DNA of 64,000 bases from Methanomassiliicoccus sp. (GCA_018262895.1 JADFDJ010000009.1:1-64000), one strand, 5' to 3'; counted from the first letter of the stretch, positions 35,408-44,226 are shown. The notes: generated by a model not told the origin, from the letters alone. Translations and numbers: made by a program.

Positions 35408-35889
35408 CTCTTCTCCTCCCTTATCTTGGCCATTAGCCCCCCTCTCTCCATCAGGTCCTTGATGAACGGAGGGAACGGGGCGAAGCGCCATTCCATCCCT
35501 TTGGTCTCATTCACGATCTTACCGTTCTGAACATCGATAGCGAGGATGTCTCCCTCATCAGCCTCTATCTTGCACTCTACCGGCAGCATGCCTACGTTGA
35601 TGGAGTTACGATAGAATATCCGAGCAAAGGACTCTGCGACCACGCAGGTGATCCCTGCCTGTTTGATGGCGCGGGGCGCATGCTCCCTCGAGGACCCGCA
35701 GCCAAAGTTCTTTCCGGCCACGATGATGTCGCCCTTGCTCACGTTCTTGGACATCTCTGGGCGGACCCTCTCGAAGAGGAAATCGCCCAGGCAGTTGTTG
35801 TTCTGGCTGATCAGCCTTTCCGCGGGTATGATCTGGTCGGTGTCCACATGGTCATTGAAGCGCCATGCCCTGCCCCTTATCTCGTTCAC
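35395..35889 (-). CDS. leuD: isopropylmalate/citraconate isomerase small subunit
   Basis: 164 residues, the usual archaeal length. FNDHVDTDQIIPAERL starts the swivel domain; GKNFGCGSSREHAP is the substrate-binding loop. It forms the aconitase-like dehydratase with LeuC. The GTG start at 35887-35889 overlaps the leuC stop (GTGA) and has GGAGG seven bases upstream. The loop after the first strand (FERVRPEMSKNV) varies among LeuD, citraconase and homoaconitase and could decide substrate. It ends in TAG and overlaps leuB. Confidence 0.9.
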   Translation of the reverse strand: MNEIRGRAWRFNDHVDTDQIIPAERLISQNNNCLGDFLFERVRPEMSKNVSKGDIIVAGKNFGCGSSREHAPRAIKQAGITCVVAESFARIFYRNSINVGMLPVECKIEADEGDILAIDVQNGKIVNETKGMEWRFAPFPPFIKDLMERGGLMAKIREEKRCIK

Positions 35890-37142
35890 TGTATCGCCTC
35901 CGGTGCCACGATCCTTCCGGCCACCGCGCTCGCCGCCACCACCGCCGGCCCGGCGAGGTACACCTCTGAATCCTTGTGCCCCATGCGGCCGATGAAGTTG
36001 CGGTTCGTGGACGACACGCACCTCTCCCCTTTGGCGAGTACCCCCATATGCCCCCCCAGGCAGGCCGCGCAGGTAGGTCCGGAGACAAAAGCCCCCGACC
36101 GCACGAACTCGGCCAGCAGCCCTTCCTCCATGGCCTGCTGGTACACCTGCGTCGAGGCCGGGACCACCACCATGCGCACGTCCTTATGCACCTTCTTGCC
36201 CTTCATGACCTGGGCAGCGGTGCGGAGGTCCTCGATGCGCCCGTTGGTGCACGAGCCCAGAAATGCCTGGTCGATGACCACGTCAACCTCTGCCGCCGGC
36301 TTGCCGTTGCTAGGGAGATGGGGTAGGGCGACCATATAGTCAAGATCGCCGAGGTCGTACTCCAGCGTTCGGCTGTAAACCGCCCCGGGATCGGGCGCCA
36401 CCGGCGTATACTCACCTCGGACCCGGCCTTGAATATAAGAGACGGTGTGCTCATCGCACGGGAAGATCCCCGCTTTTCCCCCGGCCTCGATGGCCATGTT
36501 GCTGACCGTGAGGCGGTCGGATACGGGGACGTTGGCCACTCCGGCACCGGAGAACTCGAAGGCTTTGTAGTTCGCTCCGTCGACGCCGATGTCGGTGATG
36601 ATCTTGATTATCAGGTCCTTGCCTGACACGAGGCCACGGAACCTCCCGCTGAGGCGGACGTCGATGGCCTCGGGCACCTTGAACCACAGGCGGCCCTCGG
36701 CGAAGACAGCGGCCGCCTCGGTGCTGCCGATGCCGGTGGAGAAGGCGTTGATGCCTCCATAAGTGCAGGTGTGCGAGTCTGCCCCCACGATCAGCCGGCC
36801 TGGAGCAGCGAACCCCTCGTCCACCATGACCTGGTGGCATACCCCGCCCCTGCCGACCTCGAAGTAGTGGGGAAGGGAGTACTTCTGGACGAAGCGCCTC
36901 ATCTCCGCGGCCTGCTCGGCGGAGGCGACGTCCTTGTTGGGAACGAAATGATCGGGTATGAGCACGATCTTGTCCCTCTTCGGCTCGCATTCCAGGGCCT
37001 CGAACTCCTGGAACGCCAGGGGGGCCGTCACATCGTTGGCCATCACATAGTCTATCTCCGCCTCCACGATCTGGCCGGCTTGGGCTTCCACCCCGGAGTG
37101 GGCGGACATGATCTTTTCGGAAATGGTCTTAACGCTTGACAT
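35886..37142 (-). CDS. leuC: isopropylmalate/citraconate isomerase large subunit
   Basis: 418 residues of the archaeal HacA/LeuC class. GADSHTCTYGG and SCTNGRIEDLR, together with the PTCAACLGGHMG Cys pair, bind the [4Fe-4S] cluster. It isomerises 2- to 3-isopropylmalate; archaeal members may also act on citramalate or, in methanogens, on homocitrate analogues (AksD). AAAGGAG seven bases before the ATG sets the start. It sits 13 bases after leuA and overlaps leuD. Confidence 0.92.
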   Translation of the reverse strand: MSSVKTISEKIMSAHSGVEAQAGQIVEAEIDYVMANDVTAPLAFQEFEALECEPKRDKIVLIPDHFVPNKDVASAEQAAEMRRFVQKYSLPHYFEVGRGGVCHQVMVDEGFAAPGRLIVGADSHTCTYGGINAFSTGIGSTEAAAVFAEGRLWFKVPEAIDVRLSGRFRGLVSGKDLIIKIITDIGVDGANYKAFEFSGAGVANVPVSDRLTVSNMAIEAGGKAGIFPCDEHTVSYIQGRVRGEYTPVAPDPGAVYSRTLEYDLGDLDYMVALPHLPSNGKPAAEVDVVIDQAFLGSCTNGRIEDLRTAAQVMKGKKVHKDVRMVVVPASTQVYQQAMEEGLLAEFVRSGAFVSGPTCAACLGGHMGVLAKGERCVSSTNRNFIGRMGHKDSEVYLAGPAVVAASAVAGRIVAPEAIQ

Positions 37143-37155
37143 CGGAATTCTCCTT

Positions 37156-38742
37156 TCAATGGCTGAACAGACGGTCCAGAGCTTCCATGGTCGAGTCCAC
37201 GCTGGTCTGGACGATGTCCGTACCCACGGCCTTGCCTATAGACATGGTCTTCTTCCCGCCGTTCCGTGCGATCCTGACGGTCACCTCGCAGAGGGAGTCG
37301 CTCCCGCCAGTGATGGCACTGAGGCGATATTCCTCCAGGGATATGTCACTACCCATGACCGTCTTGATGGCGTTTATGGCCGCGTCCACGGGCCCGATCC
37401 CGATGGCGGTTCCGGTCTTCTTCTCCCCGCGGACATCGATGGACACTACCGCGGTGGGTGTGGTGTTCATGCCGGTGAACACCGCGAACTCCTTGAGCTT
37501 GACCTGGTGGGCCTCCCTCTTCCCCACAATATGCGAGGCCAGGGCCACCAGCTCGGCATCATCGACGTCCTTTCCACCGTCGGCAAGCTTCTTCACCTTG
37601 TCCACCACTTGGGTGACCTGCTCGTCGCTGAGCTCCATGCCGTACTCGCGGAGCTTCTCCTTCACGGAATGGGCGCCAGTATGCTTCCCGATAACGATGC
37701 TCCTCTGCACCCCCACCATCTCTGGCCCGAAGGCCTCGTAGGTGGAAGGATCGCCCAGCACTCCGTGGACATGTATCCCGGACTCATGGGCGAAGGCATT
37801 GTTGCCAACGATGGCCTTGTTCCCAGGGATGGCATAACCGGTCAGCCGGCTGACCAGCTTGGAGGTGGGGCCTATCTTGCGGGTGTCGATGGACATGTCC
37901 GTCTCGTAGAAGGCCATGAGGGCGAGGACGGCCTCCTCGAGAGCGGCGTTTCCAGCCCTCTCTCCCAGCCCGTTGATGGTCACATGGATCTGCTGTGCCC
38001 CCTGTCGGACGGCCGCGATGGAGTTCGCCACGGCAAGACCGAAATCGTCATGGCAGTGCACAGAGATGGGGACCTTGGTCACGGTCATGAGCTCCTTGAT
38101 AAGGTACTCCATGGCCGAGGGCGATATTGTCCCTACGGTGTCCGGGACATTGATCTTGTCCACTCCCGCCTTCTGAACGGCCACGTGCATCTCCTTGAGG
38201 AAATCCAGGTCCGTACGTGTGGCATCCTCGCAGGAGAACTCCACCGTGAGGCCTCGTGACTTGGCGTACTCGATGGACTCCACCGCTCGGGCCATCACCT
38301 CGGGACGGGTCATCTTCAGTTTGTGCTTGAGATGGATGTCCGAGGTGGCGATGAAGGTGTGCACATAGTCGAGGCCACAGTCCGCGGCCACGTCGATGTC
38401 CCGCTTCACGCACCTCGCCAGACCGCATACCCGGGATTTCAGGCCGAGCTTGGCGATCTTCCCTACGGCCTCTTGCTCCCCTACCGAGGCCGCGGGGAAG
38501 CCGGCCTCGATGACGTCCACCCCCAGCTCGTCCAGGGCCTGCGCTATGAGGATCTTGTCCTCAGTGGAGAGCGCAATACCGGGGGTCTGCTCCCCATCAC
38601 GGAGGGTGGTGTCGAGCACCATGACCCTCGACGGTAGGGTATCGGCCCTGACCATGTTGTTGAACTGGCTGGTGTACACTCTCTTTCGGTCCAGCGGGGG
38701 ACGGAGGGCTCTAGTTTGGACTGCAGCACTTTGGTCGACCAT
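37156..38742 (-). CDS. leuA: 2-isopropylmalate synthase family (LeuA/CimA/AksA)
   Basis: 528 residues. A TIM-barrel condensing domain (about 35-290) begins VMVLDTTLRDGEQTPGIALS, with the metal-binding SVHCHDDFGLAVAN, and is followed by linker domains. The last about 135 residues (KLKEFAVFTGM to the end) form the LeuA dimer allosteric domain. Presence of that domain favours LeuA or CimA over AksA, which normally lacks it. It condenses acetyl-CoA with a 2-oxoacid. The ATG at 38740-38742 has GAGGCGA five bases before it; a TTG eleven codons earlier is less likely. First gene of leuA-leuC-leuD-leuB. Confidence 0.88.
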   Translation of the reverse strand: MVDQSAAVQTRALRPPLDRKRVYTSQFNNMVRADTLPSRVMVLDTTLRDGEQTPGIALSTEDKILIAQALDELGVDVIEAGFPAASVGEQEAVGKIAKLGLKSRVCGLARCVKRDIDVAADCGLDYVHTFIATSDIHLKHKLKMTRPEVMARAVESIEYAKSRGLTVEFSCEDATRTDLDFLKEMHVAVQKAGVDKINVPDTVGTISPSAMEYLIKELMTVTKVPISVHCHDDFGLAVANSIAAVRQGAQQIHVTINGLGERAGNAALEEAVLALMAFYETDMSIDTRKIGPTSKLVSRLTGYAIPGNKAIVGNNAFAHESGIHVHGVLGDPSTYEAFGPEMVGVQRSIVIGKHTGAHSVKEKLREYGMELSDEQVTQVVDKVKKLADGGKDVDDAELVALASHIVGKREAHQVKLKEFAVFTGMNTTPTAVVSIDVRGEKKTGTAIGIGPVDAAINAIKTVMGSDISLEEYRLSAITGGSDSLCEVTVRIARNGGKKTMSIGKAVGTDIVQTSVDSTMEALDRLFSH

Positions 38743-38771
38743 AGTAATCGCCTCAGGTTGCCCAGGATTCA

Positions 38772-38831
38772 GCAATGTGTCTAGTACTTACGCAAAATCA
38801 ATGCCAGTTTAGTGGCGATGACACACATTGC
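38772..38831. promoter_or_regulatory. inverted repeat in the leuA upstream region
   Basis: The gap between leuA and the radical SAM gene (38743-39072, 330 bases) contains GCAATGTGT at 38772-38780 and its exact complement ACACATTGC at 38823-38831, centred about 60 bases before the leuA start. Two half-sites 51 bases apart would suit a looping or cooperative regulator. A/T-rich blocks near 38875-38890 may hold a promoter. Nothing else is seen in the gap. Confidence 0.35.
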
Positions 38832-39072
38832 TTCGGGCCTCGTTTTCGGCGACTATCGGAACCTCATATCGGTATATAATCTTTAGTTTCTATGATGGAG
38901 GGAGACGAGGGGAGGACTTTGGCCTTTGTGTCAGTTGATAAATGTCCGGTAGATCGCTCTTCTGAGAACTTATCATGTGAGCGTTTCTTTTCAAAGCGCC
39001 ACTCTATTGCAGGCCAATAGGCGATGAGATGGTCTGAATGATTAATAACGTAGAGATGCCTGGGATTTTTGA

Positions 39073-40017
39073 ATGGACGCTTTGGTCTTCGGTCCTGTTC
39101 CCTCCCGCCGGTTCGGGAGTTCCCTGGGTGTGAATCCTGTACCCTTCAAGACATGCAACTACTCATGCGTCTACTGCCAGTTGGGAAGAACAAGACCCCT
39201 GCGGACGGAAAGGCGAGAGTATTACCCTACATCACAAGTGGTCGAAGAGATACGCGCTGCCCTCGAATCCAGTAAAGGTCAGGTGGACTTCGTTACGTTC
39301 ATGGGTGAGGGGGAGCCTACCCTAGCCTCCAACCTGGGGGATATGGTGAGGAGGGTCAGCGAGTTCTGGGAAGGGGGGGTCTCTCTGATCACCAACGGCT
39401 CCCTGTTCTCCCTGCCAGACGTCAGGGAGGATGCCATGGGGTTCGATGTCATCTCACCCACGGTCTCCGCCGGGGACGAGATGACCTTTCGGAGATTGCA
39501 CCGCCCCCATCGTCTGTTCACGCTCCGCAGGACGCTGGATGGCCTTGTCGATCTCCGAAGGACCTTCCCTGGTGAGATCTGGGCGGAGGTCATGCTTGTG
39601 CGTGGTATCAATGATTCCCAAGGGTCCATTGACAGTATCCGAGAGGCGATACGATCCATAGGTGCGGACCGTACATACATCACCGTCCCTACGCGCCCTC
39701 CGGCGGAGTGTCGCATCTCTGCTCCGGAACCAGATGTCCTGAGACGGGCACTTGATTCATTACCCGGTGCCTTGGACATGACCGGCCCGGAGGCCGGCGA
39801 GTTCGAAGCTTGCTCCGAAGATCCGATAGCCCATCTACTGGCCATCGCTGCGAACCATCCCTTGCGTGAAGACCAAGTTGCGGGCATCCTATCAAGCCGG
39901 TTTCCCGAGAACCATGTGGCCGATGCCATAAAGCTATTGGTCGATGAGAAGAGACTGGAGAGAAAGCAGTATGGGAGGACCGTTTTTTACGTCTCACCAC
40001 CATCGGGAGGCCGCTGA
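39073..40017 (+). CDS. radical SAM protein with C-terminal winged helix (COG0731-like)
   Basis: 314 residues. The radical SAM triad is Cys28, Cys32 and Cys35 in TCNYSCVYCQLG, preceded by the subfamily string GPVPSRRFGSSLGVNP. The barrel runs to about 215. The last 75 residues (LLAIAANHPLREDQVAGIL...VDEKRLERKQYGRTVFYV) look like a winged-helix domain. Function is unknown for this subgroup. Unlike TYW1 it has no flavodoxin domain. It is a single rightward gene divergent from leuA. Confidence 0.82.
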   Translation: MDALVFGPVPSRRFGSSLGVNPVPFKTCNYSCVYCQLGRTRPLRTERREYYPTSQVVEEIRAALESSKGQVDFVTFMGEGEPTLASNLGDMVRRVSEFWEGGVSLITNGSLFSLPDVREDAMGFDVISPTVSAGDEMTFRRLHRPHRLFTLRRTLDGLVDLRRTFPGEIWAEVMLVRGINDSQGSIDSIREAIRSIGADRTYITVPTRPPAECRISAPEPDVLRRALDSLPGALDMTGPEAGEFEACSEDPIAHLLAIAANHPLREDQVAGILSSRFPENHVADAIKLLVDEKRLERKQYGRTVFYVSPPSGGR

Positions 40018-40140
40018 TGCGCACGAAGGAAGCGCAGGGTCCTTTGACCGGCGATAAAACGCCCCTATCGCTGAGAACGTTGACCTTTCCGCATGGGGGC
40101 TTGTCCGTTGCCGTGACTCTGTGCTCAGGTAAGGCTCCGA

Positions 40141-40770
40141 TCACACCCCGCGCCTCTCGCCCCAGATGATCTTGTGGAGCTGCGGAAGCACACGCACCCA
40201 TAGCTTATCGGTAAGGATCCATTCCGCCAGTGGGAGCATATCGATCCCCCCTGCAGGGGTCATGATCACCGGGGCGTTCACGTCGTGCTCTACCAGTACC
40301 TTCTTCGCGAACAGGTAGTCCACTCGGTCCGCGATGACGAACTTGAGCTGGTCCCGGGGCGACAGGAAATCCAGGTTCTCGTAGTGGTTATGGCCGCTCA
40401 TGCCCGAGCTGGGGCACTTGATGTCCATGGATATCATGATCTCCTCGGAGGTGGGAAGACGGTCCAGGGGCAGTGAGCCGTTTGTCTCGATGGTTATATG
40501 GTACCCATCCTCAAGAAGCATCCCCACAAGCAGGTTTATATCGCTCTGGATGAGGGGTTCACCGCCCGTCAGGCTCACAAAGGGCGCACCGATCTTGTCC
40601 ACGGCGGCGCTGACCTCCTCCGCTGTCATGTCCTTACCGCCCTCACGTGCGTAGCGGGTATCGCACCAGGAGCAATCCAGGTTGCATCCCACGGTCCTAA
40701 CGAAGGTCGTCGGCGTCCCTATCAGAACGCCCTCGCCCTGGATGGAGAAGAATATCTCAGAGATCCTCAT
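40141..40770 (-). CDS. queE: 7-carboxy-7-deazaguanine synthase
   Basis: 210 residues, the compact radical SAM enzyme that contracts 6-carboxy-tetrahydropterin to CDG. Cluster Cys29, Cys33 and Cys36 lie in GCNLDCSWCDT, and FFSIQGEGVLIGTPTTFVR is the family opening. The ATG overlaps the queC stop (ATGA). In archaea the product feeds preQ0 to tRNA-guanine transglycosylase for archaeosine at position 15 of tRNAs. Confidence 0.94.
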   Translation of the reverse strand: MRISEIFFSIQGEGVLIGTPTTFVRTVGCNLDCSWCDTRYAREGGKDMTAEEVSAAVDKIGAPFVSLTGGEPLIQSDINLLVGMLLEDGYHITIETNGSLPLDRLPTSEEIMISMDIKCPSSGMSGHNHYENLDFLSPRDQLKFVIADRVDYLFAKKVLVEHDVNAPVIMTPAGGIDMLPLAEWILTDKLWVRVLPQLHKIIWGERRGV

Positions 40771-41453
40771 GCTCGGTCCTCGTATGGAACAGGGTCCTGG
40801 AGATCGTTGTCGCGGAAGCCCTTTAACCGCAGGAGGCAGGAGTCGCAGTGACCGCACGCTTTCTCGCCGCCGTTGTAGCAGGACCAAGTGAGATGTAACG
40901 GCGCCTTCAGCTCGGTGCCCAGCCTGACGATCTCGGCCTTGCTCATCCTGAGAATGGGGGCCTCCACGCGGATGGGGCGGCCCTCTACCCCCGCCTTGGT
41001 GCCCACCTGCAGAACCTTCTCGTAGGCCTCGAAGAACTCGGGGCGGCAGTCAGGATAACCCGAAAAGTCGATGGCATTGGCGCCGATGAATATGGCATCG
41101 CCGCCCTCGGTCTCGCACAGGCCTGCCGCCAGGCTGAGGAGAATGATGTTCCTGGCCGGGACATAGGTCACAGGTATCTCGTCCCCGATGCCCTCAGGAG
41201 AATCGTGGAGCGGCACCTCGACCTCCTTGGAGGTGAGCGCGCTCCCCCTCAGGAAGCTGAGATCAAGGTCCATCACGATGTGCTGCCTCAATCCGTAATG
41301 CCTGACAACAGATCTCGCCGAGTCCAGTTCTCGGGAGTGCCGCTGTCCGTATCCCACTGTAAGGGGGATGACCTCATAGCCCTGGGACAGCGCATAGGCC
41401 AGGACCGTAGTGGAGTCCAATCCTCCGGACAGGAGAACGACCGCTTTGCTCAA
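40767..41453 (-). CDS. queC: 7-cyano-7-deazaguanine (preQ0) synthase
   Basis: 228 residues. The N-type ATP-pyrophosphatase loop LLSGGLDSTT opens the protein, and the C-terminal zinc site is SCYNGGEKACGHCDSC. It converts CDG to preQ0 with ammonia and ATP. The TTG at 41451-41453 is preferred: it overlaps the queD stop (TTGA) and has GAGGTG a few bases before it. A GTG at 41477 would add eight residues and also begins inside queD. Confidence 0.93.
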   Translation of the reverse strand: MSKAVVLLSGGLDSTTVLAYALSQGYEVIPLTVGYGQRHSRELDSARSVVRHYGLRQHIVMDLDLSFLRGSALTSKEVEVPLHDSPEGIGDEIPVTYVPARNIILLSLAAGLCETEGGDAIFIGANAIDFSGYPDCRPEFFEAYEKVLQVGTKAGVEGRPIRVEAPILRMSKAEIVRLGTELKAPLHLTWSCYNGGEKACGHCDSCLLRLKGFRDNDLQDPVPYEDRA

Positions 41454-41926
41454 TCGTTCACCTCGCGCTTCACCCACGCCGTCTGACCCCTCTCCTCGTC
41501 CAGGCCGACCTCTATTATCTTCACGTTGGCCGGCGGGTCGAGCTCACGGATCAGGCGGCCCAGGATCAGCTCTGCGAGCTCCTCGGCGCTGGTCTGGGAT
41601 ACGTCCAGTATGGTGACGTCCTCCTGGGGGAGCACATACCTCTTTCCGCCGACCAGGACCTCTACCTCTCGTCCTTTCTTGATCGCTATTTCCCGCGAGC
41701 GGCCTGGAAGCAGGATCCGGTGGTCCAGCTCCTCCACGATGCTCCTGAGGGAGCGCTTCAGATCGACAAAGTCCATAACCATGCCGTCCTCGGCCTTATC
41801 ACCATACAGCACCAAGCGCAGAGTGTAGCTGTGGCCGTGGAGCCTGCCGCACTTGGCGTGACCTGGTATGAAATGAGAAGCGGAGAACTTTATCCCCGAG
41901 TACTCGCCATCTATCTCGATCCTCAT
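41450..41926 (-). CDS. queD: 6-carboxy-tetrahydropterin synthase
   Basis: 158 residues of the PTPS/QueD family. Zinc ligands are His18, His30 and His32 (SASHF, LHGHSY), and the catalytic Cys26 is in KCGRLHGH, the QueD pattern CxxxHGH. A basic insertion (RSREIAIKKGREVEVLVGGKRY) is longer than in bacterial QueD. It makes CPH4 from dihydroneopterin triphosphate. First gene of queD-queC-queE. A GTP cyclohydrolase and the transglycosylase are not in the window. Confidence 0.92.
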   Translation of the reverse strand: MRIEIDGEYSGIKFSASHFIPGHAKCGRLHGHSYTLRLVLYGDKAEDGMVMDFVDLKRSLRSIVEELDHRILLPGRSREIAIKKGREVEVLVGGKRYVLPQEDVTILDVSQTSAEELAELILGRLIRELDPPANVKIIEVGLDEERGQTAWVKREVND

Positions 41927-42026
41927 GATTATCGGACATGTATCGAGTTCTTAAGCATTTACATTTGACGCTGGTCCTTTATTATATGCCTGAACTTACA
42001 TTCGGCACTGACCTAGAACATAGTGA

Positions 42027-42077
42027 GGACGGGGGAGTAAAACCAATACTTGGGGAAGTTGGAGAAGCCCCCCGTCC
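42027..42077. repeat. G/C-rich hairpin between mtxX and queD
   Basis: GGACGGGGG at 42027-42035 is exactly complementary to CCCCCGTCC at 42069-42077, with a 33-base loop. It lies just beyond the mtxX stop and about 100 bases upstream of queD, both on the minus strand. It may terminate mtxX or be part of a queD leader. No T-run is next to the stem. Confidence 0.4.
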
Positions 42078-42121
42078 CCATTATAATTACCGGCTTATGG
42101 TTAATAATTCTATGCCCTGTT

Positions 42122-42886
42122 TCATCGCGTGCCATTGCTTGACAGGGCCGCGGCGAGTATGATGGAGTCGACGTAGCTCTCCTTGGCCCTCGATGTATCT
42201 ATGTACGTCCGCGGTATGTTGAGCACAGGGGCCCCCAAGGCCTTACCCCCGCCAAGGAAGTGCAGCGTCCTGAAGATGAGGTTTCCGGAAATGCCGTCAG
42301 GAGCGATGAGTACATCGCATTCCCTGACCGCGCTTTCGATCAATATCTGTACGTCCCGGGCATCGATGCCTTCTTCTTTCAGACGCTCGACGACAATGAC
42401 GGCATCGTCCAGGGTGCGGTCCACGGCGACCATGCGTCCTCTGTCGGAGGAGCGGCCTCCCGACATTATGCCCACCACGGGCTCAACGCCGAGGCGGCGG
42501 AGCACCCCCGCCCCCAGCCTGGCCAGCTCGAACTTCTCATCGGCCGTCCAGCCCTCATCGATCCCCACGGGCGCAAGCAGGAACATGCTCCCGTGGAGCG
42601 GTTCCAGAAAGGCTGCGCGCAGTACTCTCTTGACCCCGAACGCCGCCCTCAACGCGGCCATGGCCTCGTTGGAGTCCATGTCTCCCCGGACGGCCGCGTC
42701 CAGCTTTCCCTCCTGAAGGTCCTCCGCCAGCTGCCGGGCATCGTGATACATGACGATCTCGCCCAAGCCCAGGGGCTCAGCCTGATCGCAGCTTAGCCTG
42801 ACCTTGTGATCGTCCTCGGCGGTGCCGATGCCTATGCGCAGACTCCGGCCCTTGATCTGGGACAGCAGGAGGTCCGAGGTCATCAT
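42122..42886 (-). CDS. mtxX: MtxX, methanogenesis marker protein 4
   Basis: 254 residues, resembling phosphate acetyl/butyryltransferases. The signatures of the methanogen-specific MtxX family are present: DAAVRGDMDSNEA, FLLAPVGIDEGWT, SGGRSSDRGRM, VDRTLDD and APDGISGNLIFRTLHFLGGG. The biochemical role is unproven; the family occurs in methanogens and is used as a methanogenesis marker, so it supports the lifestyle inferred here. An ATG at 42884-42886 (or the next codon) is favoured because a TATA-like ACTATTAATC (minus strand, near 42909-42918) lies 25-30 bases away. A TTG six codons earlier is the alternative. Confidence 0.85.
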   Translation of the reverse strand: MMTSDLLLSQIKGRSLRIGIGTAEDDHKVRLSCDQAEPLGLGEIVMYHDARQLAEDLQEGKLDAAVRGDMDSNEAMAALRAAFGVKRVLRAAFLEPLHGSMFLLAPVGIDEGWTADEKFELARLGAGVLRRLGVEPVVGIMSGGRSSDRGRMVAVDRTLDDAVIVVERLKEEGIDARDVQILIESAVRECDVLIAPDGISGNLIFRTLHFLGGGKALGAPVLNIPRTYIDTSRAKESYVDSIILAAALSSNGTR

Positions 42887-43239
42887 AAGAGGGTCATGGC
42901 CCAAGGTTAGATTAATAGTTCATGCCCATGCTACCAGATGTTGGCTCATTGTAGGGAGGCGGATCGAGGTGAAGAACGCGATGGGTGAGCTGGATAGGAG
43001 GCTCCGGCGCCGTAACTCGGCCCAACATCTTGACCGCCGATGCTCCCGGTCCTCGCTTAAAGAGGTTTGGGACATGGAGGCCGCTGAAGAATGGAGAACA
43101 TCTCTCCCTGTCGGTATTGTCCTTCTACCATCTGCCACTGCCAGCGATGGATGGTCTGCAGGGAGAGGCCGAGCGGATAGTTGACCTCAGGGGATCGGAG
43201 CTTGCAGAGGCAAGGCCGTCCGAACCCCTTCGTTCGTGA
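42887..43239. other. intergenic region without a supported gene
   Basis: 353 bases between mtxX and dph2, which run in the same direction. It holds the mtxX promoter-like box near 42909-42918. Open frames exist on both strands but none shows a family signature. One 29-codon frame at 43091-43180 encodes five cysteines (CRYC, CHC, then C) and ends in TAG; it is too short to call. Some of the segment may be decayed coding sequence. Confidence 0.4.
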
Positions 43240-44226
43240 TCATCCCTGGATGCTGTCCAGAGAGTAGTCGGTCCACTTCTTCCGGCCTAGGACGATCTCC
43301 AACTCCACCGGTGTGAGGATCGGTTTGGGATACCGCAGGTAATCGTCTATGGCGATGCGGGGGCAGGCAGTGGACACGTACGCGTCGGCCTGGTATGGAA
43401 GGAGCCTGTCAGGGTGGAACTCCTCCAGTAGTACTATGTCAGCGGAACGGCCGTTCTCCTCCGCAAATCTCCGAAGCCTCATTGCCAGGCTCATCCTCTC
43501 CTGCCCCACCTTGGTGGACACGAGGATGAGGAAGCGGCTTGCTGTCTCAGCCCTGGTGATTGCTGCGTGCCTCTGCCTTAGAATCCTCTCCTTCAGATGG
43601 TCGATCTCTCTCACCTCGTTCAAGAGGGGGTCCAGGACCAGCACCTGCTTGTCCGACTCGATGGCCACCATCAAAGGATGGAAGTCACCGCTCCCGATGT
43701 ACAGGAACTGGTCCACCTCCTCTAAGAGGGGATCGACGGAACTGATGTTGCACCCCAGAACCTGGCCTTCGAACTTGATGCGGGGATCTCCCCGCCCTAT
43801 ACGGGCCTCCTTTCCGTGAGACGTTAGCCACTCCTTGATTTTCGGTAGCTGGTGCACGTGCTGTACAGTGGTCAGCAGCCCTACACGGTCCCGGAGCATA
43901 GGCAACACCCTTTCGAGGAGCATGGTAACATCAAGGTCGATGAAGACCTCAACGAACAGGACGTTCGAGGGAGAGGCCATGGACGGTATCTCTGCGTGAC
44001 CGAACTGCACCAACGCGTCCGCGTATCGGGAGAAGGACGGGGCATAGTCGCAGGCCCCGTAACACGGATCCCCTAGGATGAGGATGTCGGCGCCTGTCCT
44101 CTCCCGGAGTTCGCGGGCGATGCTCTGGGCATGGACCTTGAGGCCCTCAGGGAGCTGGACCGCCACCGTGCTTGCGTCCATGTTCACGATCCATTCGGCG
44201 ACCTCGTTCAATCTGAAGTCGAACAA
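43240..44226 (-). CDS. dph2: diphthamide synthase Dph2 (3-amino-3-carboxypropyl transferase)
   Basis: 328 residues. The three cluster cysteines of archaeal Dph2 are in place: Cys55 (GDPCYGACD), Cys159 (LGCNISS) and Cys288 (STACPRIAIDDY). It is an unusual radical SAM enzyme that transfers aminocarboxypropyl from SAM to a His of elongation factor 2, first step of diphthamide. The start appears to be TTG at 44224-44226 with GAGGT seven bases upstream; no ATG is available in the right place. The ribosomal gene L10e lies just upstream. Confidence 0.93.
   Translation of the reverse strand: MFDFRLNEVAEWIVNMDASTVAVQLPEGLKVHAQSIARELRERTGADILILGDPCYGACDYAPSFSRYADALVQFGHAEIPSMASPSNVLFVEVFIDLDVTMLLERVLPMLRDRVGLLTTVQHVHQLPKIKEWLTSHGKEARIGRGDPRIKFEGQVLGCNISSVDPLLEEVDQFLYIGSGDFHPLMVAIESDKQVLVLDPLLNEVREIDHLKERILRQRHAAITRAETASRFLILVSTKVGQERMSLAMRLRRFAEENGRSADIVLLEEFHPDRLLPYQADAYVSTACPRIAIDDYLRYPKPILTPVELEIVLGRKKWTDYSLDSIQG

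Noticed and set aside
37108-38259. A 383-codon open frame antisense to leuA
   Set aside because: It is full of His/Gly/Leu low-complexity strings typical of antisense frames, and leuA is unambiguous.
43091-43180. A 29-codon frame with five cysteines (CRYC, CHC, C) ending in TAG between mtxX and dph2
   Set aside because: It looks like a micro zinc-binding protein, but it is very short, has no convincing ribosome site, and nothing else supports it.
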